This document shows, one piece after another, positions 35,173-44,456 of a DNA stretch of 64,000 nt. Made by a program: the position numbers and the translations under genes. The notes under the pieces are model-generated. The model saw only the letters and a program-made list of their open reading frames with translations. It ran no database searches and had not been told where the DNA came from. The stretch comes from CBDDBU01 sp965226045 (GTDB lineage: Bacteria; Pseudomonadota; Alphaproteobacteria; VGEJ01), in assembly GCA_965226045.1 (NCBI GenBank), contig CBDDBU010000027.1, forward strand, positions 124,001 to 188,000, written 5' to 3'. Positions within the stretch are counted from its first letter, which is position 1, and every line of letters starts with the position of its first letter.

Positions 35173-37062
35173 ATGCGGCGCGACCTTGACCGCAACAAGG
35201 CTCTGACGCGCCGCGCCGCGATCCTCGCTGGTGGTCAGGTCACGCTCCTAGCGGTGCTGGTCGGCCGGCTCTACGACCTTCAAGTCACCCAATCGCACCA
35301 ATACAAGATGCTGGCGGACGAGAACCGCATCAACATGCGCCTGTTGCCCCCCCGGCGCGGACGCATCCTCGACCGGTTCGGCGTCGAACTCGCGAGCAAC
35401 CGTCGCAACTACCGGGTCGTGCTGGTGCTTGAGGACACCCGCAGCGTCGAGGAAACACTCGACGCACTGGCCGCGCTTATCTCGCTGAGTGACCACGAGC
35501 GGCGCAAAGTCGTTCGAAAGGTCGCGCGCAACAGGCCGTTCGTCCCGGTGACGGCGGCGGAAAACCTGAGCTGGGAGGAATTCGCCAGGGTCAACGTGCA
35601 TAGCCCCGATCTTCCGGGCATTCATCCCGAGGTCGGCGAATCGCGTCACTATGAGCTGGGTGAGCCCTTCGGTCACGTCGTCGGCTATGTCGCGCGCGTG
35701 GCGGCGGACGAACTGAACGGAGACCCGCTGCTGGAGCTGCCGGGTTTTCGGATTGGCAAGAGCGGCATCGAGAAAACCTACGACCTGGCGCTCCGCGGCA
35801 AGGCTGGTCACAGCCGCGTCGAGGTCAACGCATATGGCCGGGTCATCCGCGAGGTTGCGCGCCACGAGGGCCAGCCGGGCGCCGACACCCTCCTCACCAT
35901 CGATGCCGACCTCCAGCATATGGCCTATGCGCGGCTGGGCGAGGAGAGCGGCGCCATCGTGGTAATCGACACGGACACCGGAGGAATACTGGCTCTGGTC
36001 TCCGCGCCGGGCTTCGATCCCAATGTCTTCAACCTCGGCCTCAGTCAGGAGACCTGGCATTCCCTTCTTAACGACCCGAGGACACCGCTCGTCAACAAAA
36101 GCATCTCCGGGCAGTACCCCCCCGGTTCGACCTTCAAGATGATCGTCGGGTTGGCGGCTCTGGAAGCCGGGGTCGTCGGGCCCGAGCACTCCGTGTTCTG
36201 CACCGGTTCGGTCAAGTTGGGCGCCCACGAGTTCCATTGCTGGAAACGCGGTGGCCATGGCCGCGTCGGCTTTGTCGACGCGTTTGTGCGTTCGTGCGAT
36301 TCGTTCTTCTATGACGTGGCCCGCCGGACTGGCGTCAACCGGATCGCGGAGATGGCCCAGCGCTTCGGCTTGGGCCACCCCACCAACATAGAGATTCCGT
36401 CGGAGAGCGAGGGCCTCATACCGACAAAGGAATGGAAGCAAGCCGTTCGAGGCGAGCCCTGGCAGCAGGGCGAAACGCTGGTCACCGGGATCGGCCAGGG
36501 CTTCGTGTCGGCGACGCCGCTTCAACTCGCTGTCATGACGGCCCAGATCGCGAACGGCGGCTTTAAGGTGCAGCCACATGTGGTGCGCGGCGCGGAGGTG
36601 GGAGGTGACGGCGAGAGCGACCCCGCCTTTACGTCCGCTCAGCGCGAGCCGATTGGAGTCAGCGCGGCCGCACTTAACCTGGTTCGCGCCGGTATGGAAG
36701 GCGTGACCGGCCAATCGAATGGTACCGCCTATCGATCGCGGATCGAGGGTGAACGATACGCGATGGCGGGCAAGACGGGCACCTCGCAGGTGCGGCGGAT
36801 CTGGAAACGCGAGCGGCTGCATCGTGTCCGCAAAAACGAGGAGAAGCCGTGGGTGGAGCGCGATCACGCCTTGTTCGTCGGATACGCGCCGGTGTTGGCG
36901 CCGCGCTACGCCGTCGCTGTGGTGGTTGAACACGGCGGCTCGGGCTCCAAAGCCGCGGCGCCGATCGCGCGGGATGTGCTGGTCGAGGTCCAGCGCCTCG
37001 ATCCGGCCCGGCGCCCAGCCTCGACGACCGCCGCGCCGGGCCGGTCGCGGAACGCGGGCTAG
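35173..37062 (+). CDS. mrdA: penicillin-binding protein 2 (elongasome transpeptidase)
   Basis: PBP2 cross-links peptidoglycan during side-wall growth. It has an N-terminal membrane anchor (AILAGGQVTLLAVLVGRLYDL), the pedestal domain with LPPRRGRILDRFGVELASNR, and the transpeptidase motifs STFK (in GQYPPGSTFKMIVG), SCD (RSCDSFFYDVARR) and KTG (AGKTGTSQVRR). The 629-residue length is normal. It starts one base after the mreD stop and is followed by rodA after 6 bases. Confidence 0.95.
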   Translation: MRRDLDRNKALTRRAAILAGGQVTLLAVLVGRLYDLQVTQSHQYKMLADENRINMRLLPPRRGRILDRFGVELASNRRNYRVVLVLEDTRSVEETLDALAALISLSDHERRKVVRKVARNRPFVPVTAAENLSWEEFARVNVHSPDLPGIHPEVGESRHYELGEPFGHVVGYVARVAADELNGDPLLELPGFRIGKSGIEKTYDLALRGKAGHSRVEVNAYGRVIREVARHEGQPGADTLLTIDADLQHMAYARLGEESGAIVVIDTDTGGILALVSAPGFDPNVFNLGLSQETWHSLLNDPRTPLVNKSISGQYPPGSTFKMIVGLAALEAGVVGPEHSVFCTGSVKLGAHEFHCWKRGGHGRVGFVDAFVRSCDSFFYDVARRTGVNRIAEMAQRFGLGHPTNIEIPSESEGLIPTKEWKQAVRGEPWQQGETLVTGIGQGFVSATPLQLAVMTAQIANGGFKVQPHVVRGAEVGGDGESDPAFTSAQREPIGVSAAALNLVRAGMEGVTGQSNGTAYRSRIEGERYAMAGKTGTSQVRRIWKRERLHRVRKNEEKPWVERDHALFVGYAPVLAPRYAVAVVVEHGGSGSKAAAPIARDVLVEVQRLDPARRPASTTAAPGRSRNAG

Positions 37063-37068
37063 AGCGCG

Positions 37069-38217
37069 ATGACGACGGCAATGGAATTTCAAGACGTCAA
37101 GCTGACGATGCGGCAGAAGCTGTGGGATCTGAATTGGGGTCTGGTGCTGCTGATCTGCGTGACCGTGGCTGTCGGCGTCGGCATTCTCCTGTCGTCGACC
37201 AACGGCGAATGGGACGGCTTGGTGGCGCGCCAATCCGCCCATTTTGGCGCCGCTCTCATTGTCATGTTCGTGGTGGCGCTGGCCAACATGCGCTTTTGGC
37301 TCCGTCACGCTTACGTCATCTATGCGATCGCGCTGGCTATGCTGGTGGTTGTCGAATTCATGGGTTCGATTGGCATGGGTGCCCAGCGTTGGGTCGACAT
37401 CGGCGTCGTTCGCCTGCAGCCCTCGGAACTGATGAAGGTCGCGTTGGTGCTCGCGCTCGCTCGCTACTTCCACGGATGCTCCTTGGACGAGGTGGGGCAA
37501 CTGCGTTGGCTGATATTGCCCGTGGTGATGATTCTAGCGCCGGCCGCGCTAGTGCTGCGCCAACCGGACCTGGGAACGGCGAGCCTTCTTGTCTTCGGCG
37601 GCGGCGCGATGTTTCTGCTCGCAGGGGTGCGAGCATGGAAATTCGCCGTCTTGATCGTCGCGGCGCTTGGCGCCGTCCCCTTTGCGTGGCGCCTTCTTCA
37701 CGACTACCAACAGGAACGCATTCTCACCTTCCTCGATCCGGGACGCGATCCGCTCGGCGCGGGCTATCACATCCTGCAGTCGAAAATAGCGCTGGGCTCT
37801 GGCGGGTTGTTCGGGCGCGGCTATATGCAGGGCACCCAAACTCACCTCAACTTCCTGCCCGAGAACCAGACCGATTTTGCTTTCACCATGCTGGCGGAGG
37901 AGTTTGGACTGGTCGGCGGGCTCGTGCTGATCGCGCTCTACACGCTGATACTGGCTTGCTGCATCGTCGTGGCGTTGCGGGCTCGCAGCCAATTCGCCCG
38001 GCTATTGGCATTGGGGATCGCCAACACTTTTTTCCTCTACGTCTTCATCAACATCGCCATGGTCACGGGATTGATTCCCGTAGTCGGCGTGCCGCTCCCG
38101 CTGATCTCATATGGGGGTACGGCAATGATGACGTTGCTGGCAGGATTCGGGCTGGTGATGTGTGTCTCGATCCATCGGGACCTACAGATCCCACGGCGAT
38201 ATGCTCTGGCGAACTGA
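37069..38217 (+). CDS. rodA: peptidoglycan glycosyltransferase RodA
   Basis: RodA is the SEDS-family polymerase that works with PBP2. About ten transmembrane segments are visible, with family motifs GAQRWVDIGVVRLQPSELMK, the LPENQTDFAFTMLAEEFG loop carrying the catalytic Asp, and the terminal GVPLPLISYGGTAMMTLLAGFGLVM. At 382 residues it is full length. Confidence 0.95.
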   Translation: MTTAMEFQDVKLTMRQKLWDLNWGLVLLICVTVAVGVGILLSSTNGEWDGLVARQSAHFGAALIVMFVVALANMRFWLRHAYVIYAIALAMLVVVEFMGSIGMGAQRWVDIGVVRLQPSELMKVALVLALARYFHGCSLDEVGQLRWLILPVVMILAPAALVLRQPDLGTASLLVFGGGAMFLLAGVRAWKFAVLIVAALGAVPFAWRLLHDYQQERILTFLDPGRDPLGAGYHILQSKIALGSGGLFGRGYMQGTQTHLNFLPENQTDFAFTMLAEEFGLVGGLVLIALYTLILACCIVVALRARSQFARLLALGIANTFFLYVFINIAMVTGLIPVVGVPLPLISYGGTAMMTLLAGFGLVMCVSIHRDLQIPRRYALAN

Positions 38218-38234
38218 GCCACACGCGCGGCGGT

Positions 38235-39032
38235 TCACTCGCCCTTGAAGCTGGGCGGGCGCTTGGCGATGAAAGCAGCCACCGCCTCCTCGAAGTCCGC
38301 CGTGGCCGCGCTCCGCCCCAGGCCAGCAGCTTCGGCGGCGAGCTGGGCCTCGAGCGTGCTGGACCAGGTGGCGTCAAACAGCGCCTTGGCGTTGGCGTAG
38401 GCTCGGGTCGGCCCGCCCGCCAACCGTGCCGCCAGTGTCGCGGTCTCGGCATCGAGCCGGTCATCGGGGATGAGCTTGTTGATGAGGCCGAAGCGAAGCG
38501 CGGTCTGGGCATCGATGCGGTCCGCGAGAAGCGCGAGTTCTTTGGCGCGACGCTCGCCCACAAGCCGCGGCAGGAAATAGGTGCTGCCGCCGTCGGGGCT
38601 GAGGCCCATGCGCGCGTACGCCAGTGTAAAGAACGCGGTGTCGCTGGCGATGGCCATGTCGCATGCCATCGTTAGGCTGACACCGAAACCGGCGACGGCG
38701 CCTCGCGCGCTGGCGAGCGAGGGCTTCGGCAGGCCCCGTAGCGCTGTAATAAGCTGATGGACATGGCCGGCGAAGCCCTCGAAGTGCGCCTCGCGGGTGG
38801 CACGGTCTGCGCCCATCACCTCAGCGAACATTTTGACGTCGCCGCCGCTGCAAAAACTCTCGCCCGCACCCGCGACGACGACGCAGCGCACAGCGGCGTC
38901 GCGCCCCACGTCGGTCAGCGCGGCCAGCAGCGCGTCGGCCATCTCGCGGTTGAGCGCGTTGCGACTGGCCGGCCGGTTGAGGGTGAGGGTGGCGATCCCG
39001 TCCTCGACCTCGACATCGAGCGGCTCTCGCAC
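38235..39032 (-). CDS. enoyl-CoA hydratase/isomerase family protein
   Basis: A crotonase-fold enzyme of 265 residues acting on acyl-CoA thioesters. The oxyanion-hole motifs are AGAGESFCSGGDVKMFAE and GAVAGFGVSLTMACDMAIAS. Catalytic Glu positions suggest hydratase or PaaG-like isomerase activity, but the acyl substrate cannot be told from sequence alone. The GTG start overlaps the stop of the upstream DUF1330 gene (TAGTG), implying co-translation. It converges on rodA. Confidence 0.85.
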   Translation of the reverse strand: MREPLDVEVEDGIATLTLNRPASRNALNREMADALLAALTDVGRDAAVRCVVVAGAGESFCSGGDVKMFAEVMGADRATREAHFEGFAGHVHQLITALRGLPKPSLASARGAVAGFGVSLTMACDMAIASDTAFFTLAYARMGLSPDGGSTYFLPRLVGERRAKELALLADRIDAQTALRFGLINKLIPDDRLDAETATLAARLAGGPTRAYANAKALFDATWSSTLEAQLAAEAAGLGRSAATADFEEAVAAFIAKRPPSFKGE

Positions 39033-39352
39033 TAGGGACGATCCTTGTGCGGCGGGACGTCGGCGTCAGCGCCGTCCACGAGAATCAGTTCGGAAGTTGC
39101 GGCCGCGTGACGCAGGCCCACGATCTCCTGATAATCAGCGGCGTGGTAGAATGTCGTGGCCGCCTCGCGGCTAGGGAACTCGATCACCACGAGGCGGCGA
39201 CTTTCTTCCGGTCCCTCGAGCGCCTCGACCGGTCCGGCGCGCACGATGAAGCGCCCGCCGTGGGCGGCGACCGCTCCGGGCGAGCGCGCTGTGTAAAGTT
39301 TGTAGGCGTCCGGGTCGAGGACCTCGACGCGCGCTATGAGATAGGCTGTCAC
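39032..39352 (-). CDS. DUF1330 family protein
   Basis: A small ferredoxin-like-fold protein of unknown function. Family features are TAYLIARVEVLDPDAYKLYT at the start, GGRFIVRAG and RLVVIEFPSREAATTFYHA. I choose the GTG at 39352 because the family normally begins at this point; an ATG at 39385 is possible. The neighbour is an enoyl-CoA hydratase gene whose start it overlaps. Confidence 0.75.
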   Translation of the reverse strand: MTAYLIARVEVLDPDAYKLYTARSPGAVAAHGGRFIVRAGPVEALEGPEESRRLVVIEFPSREAATTFYHAADYQEIVGLRHAAATSELILVDGADADVPPHKDRP

Positions 39353-39501
39353 GGTCAAATTTTTCTGATCGTCACTCGGCACCATCCCGCAGGTGGTACT
39401 TTCTAGCAGCCGTCGAACGGCGATGCCAGCACGCGCCACGCGCCGAGGGCTCGCAGGCAACAGCATCGACAAGTGGTTGGCGCTTTGCTATAGGCGCTCT
39501 G

Positions 39502-39577
<76 letters not shown>

Positions 39578-39697
39578 ATGTTTTCAATGGGTTAGCGGGA
39601 AATCGCTAGGCCCTTGTTTCTATGTGGGTTACTAATGGGTTACAAAATTCGAGCGCTTGGCCCGAATTTACACTGACGGCCCCCCGATTCGATTGGG
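39578..39697. other. gap between tRNA-Lys and IS256
   Basis: These 120 bases have no convincing gene. GGGTTA recurs three times (GGGTTAGCG, GGGTTACTAATG, GGGTTACAAAA). They may be the residue of an element once integrated at the tRNA 3' end, but no repeat of the tRNA end is visible. Confidence 0.3.
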
Positions 39698-41147
39698 GGC
39701 GATGTCCCTATCTCTGTTGAAATTCGTGGGGCAGGCGTCGCTGGTTGATGATGCTATGCTGCCTTCATGATGGTTTCAATGGCACTGTCGGCCTGAGCCT
39801 TTCTCAAGTGTTCCTGGAGAGCATTTCGGAGGATGGGCAGCTGACGATAGGCCTTGAGGCGACGGAAGGTTTTCTGGGCCTCCAGCAGGCCGGCGGCGGT
39901 CCATCTGAGCGCCATCTCGGCGTGTCTCCAGCGTTTGACGTTGCGGGTGACCTGGCGCACCGTGCCGAGCGCGTTCTCGACGATGTTGGTGCAGGCGAGC
40001 GAGCGCCGGAGTTCGTGCGGCAGGCCGAGGCGGATGACGGTGAGTATCTCGTCCAGCCCCTCCAGGATGCTGCCCGAGACGCCCGGTTCCTCATGCTCCA
40101 GACGCCGGGCCAGGTTGCGCAGCAGCCGTTCGGCCTTGTCTGCGTCGTCCTGGTCCCAGGCCTGACGGAGCGCCTTCTTGACGCTCGCATGCAAATGCAG
40201 GGGCAGGCGCTCGATGATGTTACGGCCCTTGTGGACCTGGCAGCGCTGGATGGCGGCGGCCACACCGAAGGTGTTGCGGATCGCTTTGCTGAGCGCCTTC
40301 GCGCCATCGACGATGAACAGCCGGGGCAGCGTCGGATCGAGCCCCCTGGCGAGGAGATTGTCGAGCAAGGCCTGGACGACGACAGTGTTCTCCGTCGCCC
40401 CCTCGACCACGGCCAGGACATGCTTGTCGCCGTTGCCATCGACGCCGATCGCCGCCACCAAGACATGGTCGCCGACATGCAGACCGTCGATCTGGATGAC
40501 CAGCAGGTCGAGCTCCGAGAGGTCCGAGGCAAGCCAGGCCTTCATCTTCTTGCGCGACAGCGCCACAAAGCGCCGGGAAACGGCCGACTTCGAGGTGCCG
40601 TCGCCACGCGCTTTCGCCAGGTCGCCCTCGGGCAGACGGACCGCGCGGTGGTACTTGCGGGTCGACACGTTCAGCACCATCAGGTTGAGCGCCCACTCGA
40701 GCAACAGGTTGCCGTCGCGCAGCACCTGCCAGCTCTCCAAACCCACCTCCTTGCCAGCATGGTCGCGAACCCGTGGCCGCTGCACTTTCACGCGGCCGCC
40801 GTGGTAGCCGATCTCGCTCTGCGTATGGCCCCAGCGATAACCCCGACGGTTCCCATGGCGACGATGTCGGGCCCCGCACACGGTCGTGGCGTCCTCCTCC
40901 ATCATCTCGGCCAAGGCCTCGACCCCGGCCAGGAGACAGAACCGATCCACGCTGAGACGGACTGCGTCCATCGCGTCTGCCAGCGGCGGCATAGGAAACG
41001 AGGTGGCAAGGGCTTTCGGGCTACTGGAACTACGGATATTCTTTCCCATGGTGTCGTTCTCCCTCTTGGGTTTGCAGCACCCGGAGCCTAACGGCTCCAG
41101 GAGAGCGACACCTACCTCAACTTTTCAACATCGACCGGGACATCTCC
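39698..41147 (-). mobile_element. IS256-family element, copy 2
   Basis: A complete 1450-bp copy. Its flanks differ (CGATTGGG left, CGACGTAC right), so the target duplication has been lost by recombination or an adjacent deletion. The right end truncates a MORN-repeat gene. Confidence 0.92.
39754..41049 (-). CDS. IS256-family transposase, copy 2
   Basis: The 431-residue protein is intact and identical to that of copy 1 (see 24039-25334). Confidence 0.92.
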   Translation of the reverse strand: MGKNIRSSSSPKALATSFPMPPLADAMDAVRLSVDRFCLLAGVEALAEMMEEDATTVCGARHRRHGNRRGYRWGHTQSEIGYHGGRVKVQRPRVRDHAGKEVGLESWQVLRDGNLLLEWALNLMVLNVSTRKYHRAVRLPEGDLAKARGDGTSKSAVSRRFVALSRKKMKAWLASDLSELDLLVIQIDGLHVGDHVLVAAIGVDGNGDKHVLAVVEGATENTVVVQALLDNLLARGLDPTLPRLFIVDGAKALSKAIRNTFGVAAAIQRCQVHKGRNIIERLPLHLHASVKKALRQAWDQDDADKAERLLRNLARRLEHEEPGVSGSILEGLDEILTVIRLGLPHELRRSLACTNIVENALGTVRQVTRNVKRWRHAEMALRWTAAGLLEAQKTFRRLKAYRQLPILRNALQEHLRKAQADSAIETIMKAA

Positions 41148-41393
41148 CGACGTACTTGTCTCCGTCGGCAAAGGTGTAGGTGCCCTGTCCGTGCATCTTG
41201 TCATCTCGCCATTCACCGCCGTACTTGTCTCCCTCAGCGTGATAGTAGGTGCCGAAGCAATTGTCATAGTAGGCACTTTGATCTTCGGGGCATGGCGGCA
41301 GGCTCCACCCCTCAGTCGAGCTTAACGACAGGAGAAAACCGCTAGCAACAAGGGTAGAATCCGAATGATGGACAAATGGTGTTTCAGGTTCAT
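41148..41393 (-). pseudogene. MORN-repeat protein, frameshifted and truncated by IS256
   Basis: A minus-strand gene begins at ATG 41391-41393 with a signal-peptide-like stretch (MNLKHHLSIIRILPLLLAVF), then needs a frameshift to continue as LPPCPEDQSAYYDNCFGTYY, HAEGDKYGGEWRDDKMHGQG and TYTFADGDKYVG, which are MORN repeats of the GxYxxADGDKYxGEW type. The IS256 end cuts it in the second full repeat. A divergent relative survives as the fragment at 44119-44253. Confidence 0.7.
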
Positions 41394-41577
41394 GTGTCAC
41401 CAGTTCAGAGGACAGAAAAGTTGATTCTCCTGTGGCCCCGCCAGGACGAGAGGGGAGTAGCCCGGTACCAAGCTACGCCCCTCTAGCAGACTACTGCACA
41501 ACCGCCATCTGCCATGGCGGCTCGGGAGGAATGGTGAGAGTGCCTCGTGAATGCGGCTGAAATATGGGTGAATTAAA
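41394..41577. other. intergenic DNA with a stem-loop, left of IS66 copy 1
   Basis: There is no gene. A long hairpin GAGGGGAGTAG/CTACGCCCCTC (41450-41483, one mismatch, 12-base loop) is the only structure. The last 8 bases GAATTAAA are the IS66 target duplication. Confidence 0.5.
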
Positions 41578-41726
41578 GTAACTACCCAGGTACCCCGCTC
41601 CTGACCGCGAGAGGATGATGTAGGTGGTCGCCGGGGCCGGGTTTCCGCCGCCGCGTCGTTGATCGTCTCTTGACTCCATAGAATCGGGCGTCTATGGGTT
41701 GCGCTCTCGTGTGACGGGAGCGGCGC

Positions 41727-42392
41727 GTGGGATATTTCGGGTCGAAGGCGACGAGCGGTCTGTGCCAGGCGCTGATTGCGCTGATGCCGCCGCACAGCGT
41801 TTACATCGAGAGCCACCTGGGGGGCGGTGCGCTGATGAAGCGCAAGCCAACGGGCGTGCGCTCGATCGGCATCGACCGCGATGCGCAGGCGCTCGAGGCC
41901 TTTGCCTGTGACTACCCGGTCGAGTTGGTGCATGGCTGTGCCCATGCCTTTTTGGCCTCGTTCCCGTTTCTGGGCCCGGAGCTGGTCTACAGCGATCCCC
42001 CCTATCTGCACGCGACCCGCCGTTCGGCACGGCGCTATCGCTTCGACTACGAGGAGGTCGACCATGTCGCGCTCCTGGACCTGCTCAAGGATCTGCCCTG
42101 CCAGGTGATGGTCTCGGGCCATCCCTCGGCGCTCTATGACGAGATGCTGGCGGGCTGGCGCAGTCTGGCGCTGCAGGTGACGACCCAGGCCCAGGTGCGG
42201 ACCGAGGTCGTGTGGTTCAACTTCGCGCCCGACCGGGTGCATTGGGCGAGCTACGCAGGCCGGAACTTCACCGACCGCCAGCGCATCAAGCGTAAGGCGG
42301 CCAACTGGGGCCGGCGTTACAAGGCCTTGCCGGCGGGCGAACGCCTCGCGGTGCTGGCCGCCATGATGGCCGTCGATGCCGAGGACCCGTGA
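41727..42392 (+). CDS. D12-class DNA adenine methylase carried by IS66 (copy 1)
   Basis: This 221-residue protein resembles Dam/D12-class N6-adenine methyltransferases. The N-terminus YFGSKATSGLCQALIALMP followed by YIESHLGGGALM corresponds to the AdoMet motif (FxGxG-like), and LVYSDPPYLHATRRS is the catalytic DPPY. The later half aligns less clearly, and target specificity cannot be read. The GTG start has GGGAG upstream. The stop overlaps the transposase GTG by four bases, so it is part of the element and translated together with tnpC. Confidence 0.8.
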   Translation: MGYFGSKATSGLCQALIALMPPHSVYIESHLGGGALMKRKPTGVRSIGIDRDAQALEAFACDYPVELVHGCAHAFLASFPFLGPELVYSDPPYLHATRRSARRYRFDYEEVDHVALLDLLKDLPCQVMVSGHPSALYDEMLAGWRSLALQVTTQAQVRTEVVWFNFAPDRVHWASYAGRNFTDRQRIKRKAANWGRRYKALPAGERLAVLAAMMAVDAEDP

Positions 42393-43927
42393 CGCTGTCG
42401 CGCTGGCACGAGGACCTCGCCGCCCATGACGAGGCCTTCGCGTGCCTGCAAGATCTTCTTGACCCCTCATCCTTCGCAACCACAGTCGTCAAGGCCTTCC
42501 GGGAATGGGGCCAGGGGCTGTTGCGCCTGGCCACGGCGCTCGTCCGGGAGAATGCCGCGCTCGAGCGGGAGAACGCGACCCTGCGGGACCGCATCGCCGA
42601 GCTCGAGCGGAGCGCGGCGCTTGACAGCACCACCAGCAGCAAGCCGCCCGCCAGCGACGGCCTGCGCAAGAAGAGCGGAACCCAGAGGCGCACCCGAAGC
42701 CAGCGCGGCAAGTCCGGCAGGCCAAGCGGCGGCCAGCCGGGCCACAAGGGAACGACGCTGGCGCGGACCGAGAGCCCGGACCATGTTGTGGATCATGACC
42801 CCTCCGCCTGTTCGGGCTGCGGCGCACCGCTGTCGGACGCCGACCGTCACCGCGCGCCCGTCTGTCGACAGGTCTTCGATGTGCCCGAGCCACGCCCCCT
42901 GGAGGTCACCGAACACCGCGCCCATCGCTGCCTCTGCGGCGCCTGCGCCACCGTGACAGGAGCCGTCTTCCCGGACGGCGTGACCGCCCCGGTCCAGTAC
43001 GGGCCACGCATCACCGCCTGGGTGAGCTACCTGCTGTACGCCCAGTTCGTTCCCGAGAAGCGCTTGGCCGAACTCATGAGCGACCTCTTCGCAGTGTCCA
43101 TCTCCACAGCCACGATCACCGCCATGGGCTGGCGAACCGCCAGGCGCTTCGAGCCCTTCCTCGCCCATGTCGCAGACGTGATCCGCACAGCGGTCCCGGT
43201 CAAGCACCTCGACGAAACCGGCCTGCGGATCGCCGCCCGTACCCGCTGGCTCCACGTGCTGTGCACCCCATTCCTGACCGTCCTGCGCATCGGCGCGGGA
43301 CGCGGCGATGTCGAAAAGGACCTCGAAGGCATCCTCATCCATGACGATTACGCCGCCTACTTCACCCTCAAGGGCGTGCGCCACGGCGCCTGCAACGCCC
43401 ATCACCTGCGCGAACTCCAGGCCCTGATCGACATCGAGAAGGAAGACTGGGCAAAGAGCATGCACCGCCTCCTTGAGCGCGCACACAGGGCTACCCGCTT
43501 CGCCCGTGAGAACGGCCGCGACGTGCCCGCCTCCCTGGTGGCCCGGATCTCGCGGGCCTGGGCCCGCATCCTCGACCACGCCATCGCCTTCCACGAGGCG
43601 CAGCCGCCGCTCCGGACCGGCAAGCGCGGACGAAAGAAACACCGCATCGGTCATAACCTCGCGCTCCGCCTCCGCAAGCACAAGGAGGGATGCCTGCGAT
43701 TCCTCACCGACCCGCGCACGCCGTTTACGAACAATGAGGCCGAACGTGACCTCCGAATGGCCAAGCTGCGCCAGAAAATCTCCGGTGGCTTCCGCTCCGA
43801 GAGGGGTGCCTACAACTTCGCCAGAACGCGTGCCGTCATCGCCACCGCCCGAAAGCAAGGCTGGAACGTCCTCCAGACCCTGGTGCATCCCGATCCGATG
43901 CAACTAATCCCCCAACTGCGCCTCTGA
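42389..43927 (+). CDS. IS66-family transposase TnpC (copy 1)
   Basis: The 512-residue protein has an N-terminal leucine-rich coiled coil (RENAALERENATLRDRIAELE), a basic GRPSGGQPGHKGTTL linker, a zinc-finger-like pair CSGCG...CLCGAC, and the DDE core HLDETGLRI, ILIHDDYAAYF and PFTNNEAERDLRMAK. It is intact. Compared with copy 2 it differs at only a few positions (Trp/Arg in MGWRTARR, Ala/Ser in FARENGR). Confidence 0.92.
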   Translation: MTLSRWHEDLAAHDEAFACLQDLLDPSSFATTVVKAFREWGQGLLRLATALVRENAALERENATLRDRIAELERSAALDSTTSSKPPASDGLRKKSGTQRRTRSQRGKSGRPSGGQPGHKGTTLARTESPDHVVDHDPSACSGCGAPLSDADRHRAPVCRQVFDVPEPRPLEVTEHRAHRCLCGACATVTGAVFPDGVTAPVQYGPRITAWVSYLLYAQFVPEKRLAELMSDLFAVSISTATITAMGWRTARRFEPFLAHVADVIRTAVPVKHLDETGLRIAARTRWLHVLCTPFLTVLRIGAGRGDVEKDLEGILIHDDYAAYFTLKGVRHGACNAHHLRELQALIDIEKEDWAKSMHRLLERAHRATRFARENGRDVPASLVARISRAWARILDHAIAFHEAQPPLRTGKRGRKKHRIGHNLALRLRKHKEGCLRFLTDPRTPFTNNEAERDLRMAKLRQKISGGFRSERGAYNFARTRAVIATARKQGWNVLQTLVHPDPMQLIPQLRL

Positions 43928-44118
43928 GAACACCGGCACCGCTACCAGCCCGGACCCCCACGATCCCTCACATACAAACGCTCGGGCCAATCAGACCTGG
44001 GTAGTTACGAATTAAAGCCATTTCAGGGCAAGTGGGCATGGTTGGCAGGGCCCGGCATGTGATCCTGTGACCGTGGCCCATTAGCCTCATTCGCTTAATG
44101 TGCGGTACGCCTCGCCCA

Positions 44119-44253
44119 ATGAGACACCTGACCGCCACTCTCGGCCTGACCCTTGCCGTGCTTATTGGAAGTGCGGGAGTGAGTTTTTCTCTGCCGTCTT
44201 GTCCTTCTGACCAGAACAAATAATACGATAACCGCTTTGGCACCTAGACCTAT
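44119..44253 (+). pseudogene. MORN-repeat protein 5' fragment
   Basis: From ATG 44119 a signal peptide (MRHLTATLGLTLAVLIGSAG) leads to LPSCPSDQNK, then stop codons fall where Tyr and an aromatic residue are expected (K*YDNRFGT*TY). The sequence is clearly akin to LPPCPEDQSAYYDNCFGTYY of the MORN gene at 41148-41393. IS21 copy 2 cuts it at 44254. Two nonsense codons and truncation make it a decayed gene. Confidence 0.65.
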
Positions 44254-44456
44254 TGTCAATCGGCGTTGAACATTGACCCCCTATCGGCGTGCAATGTTGA
44301 CCCCTTTGGGGATGCACGGCGGAGGTCGTACAGGTAGTCCATAGGAGGGGCCCGCGCGCGGGCCGACGCGGCCACCACGCGGCTGGCGGCGGACCGCGTG
44401 TGGGAGGTTCCTGTGGGCCCACCTGGGCGACCGGGCCGCAGGTGGATCGGTTGCCT

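Larger units (their letters stand above)
41578..44008 (+). mobile_element. IS66-family element with DNA methylase gene, copy 1
   Basis: The 2431-bp element has inverted ends GTAACTACCCAGGT / ACCTGGGTAGTTAC and an 8-bp target duplication GAATTAAA (41570-41577 and 44009-44016), as is usual for IS66. It carries an adenine methylase gene and an IS66 TnpC-type transposase that overlap; tnpA and tnpB, present in many IS66 elements, are absent. A second copy of the same length is at 47837-50267 in the opposite orientation. Confidence 0.93.

Noticed and set aside
35248..37500. 750-codon minus-strand ORF across mrdA and rodA
   Set aside because: It overlaps two well-supported genes antisense; its composition is shadow-like.
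41727..42392. Restriction-modification system
   Set aside because: The methylase has no restriction enzyme partner and is an internal gene of the IS66 element.
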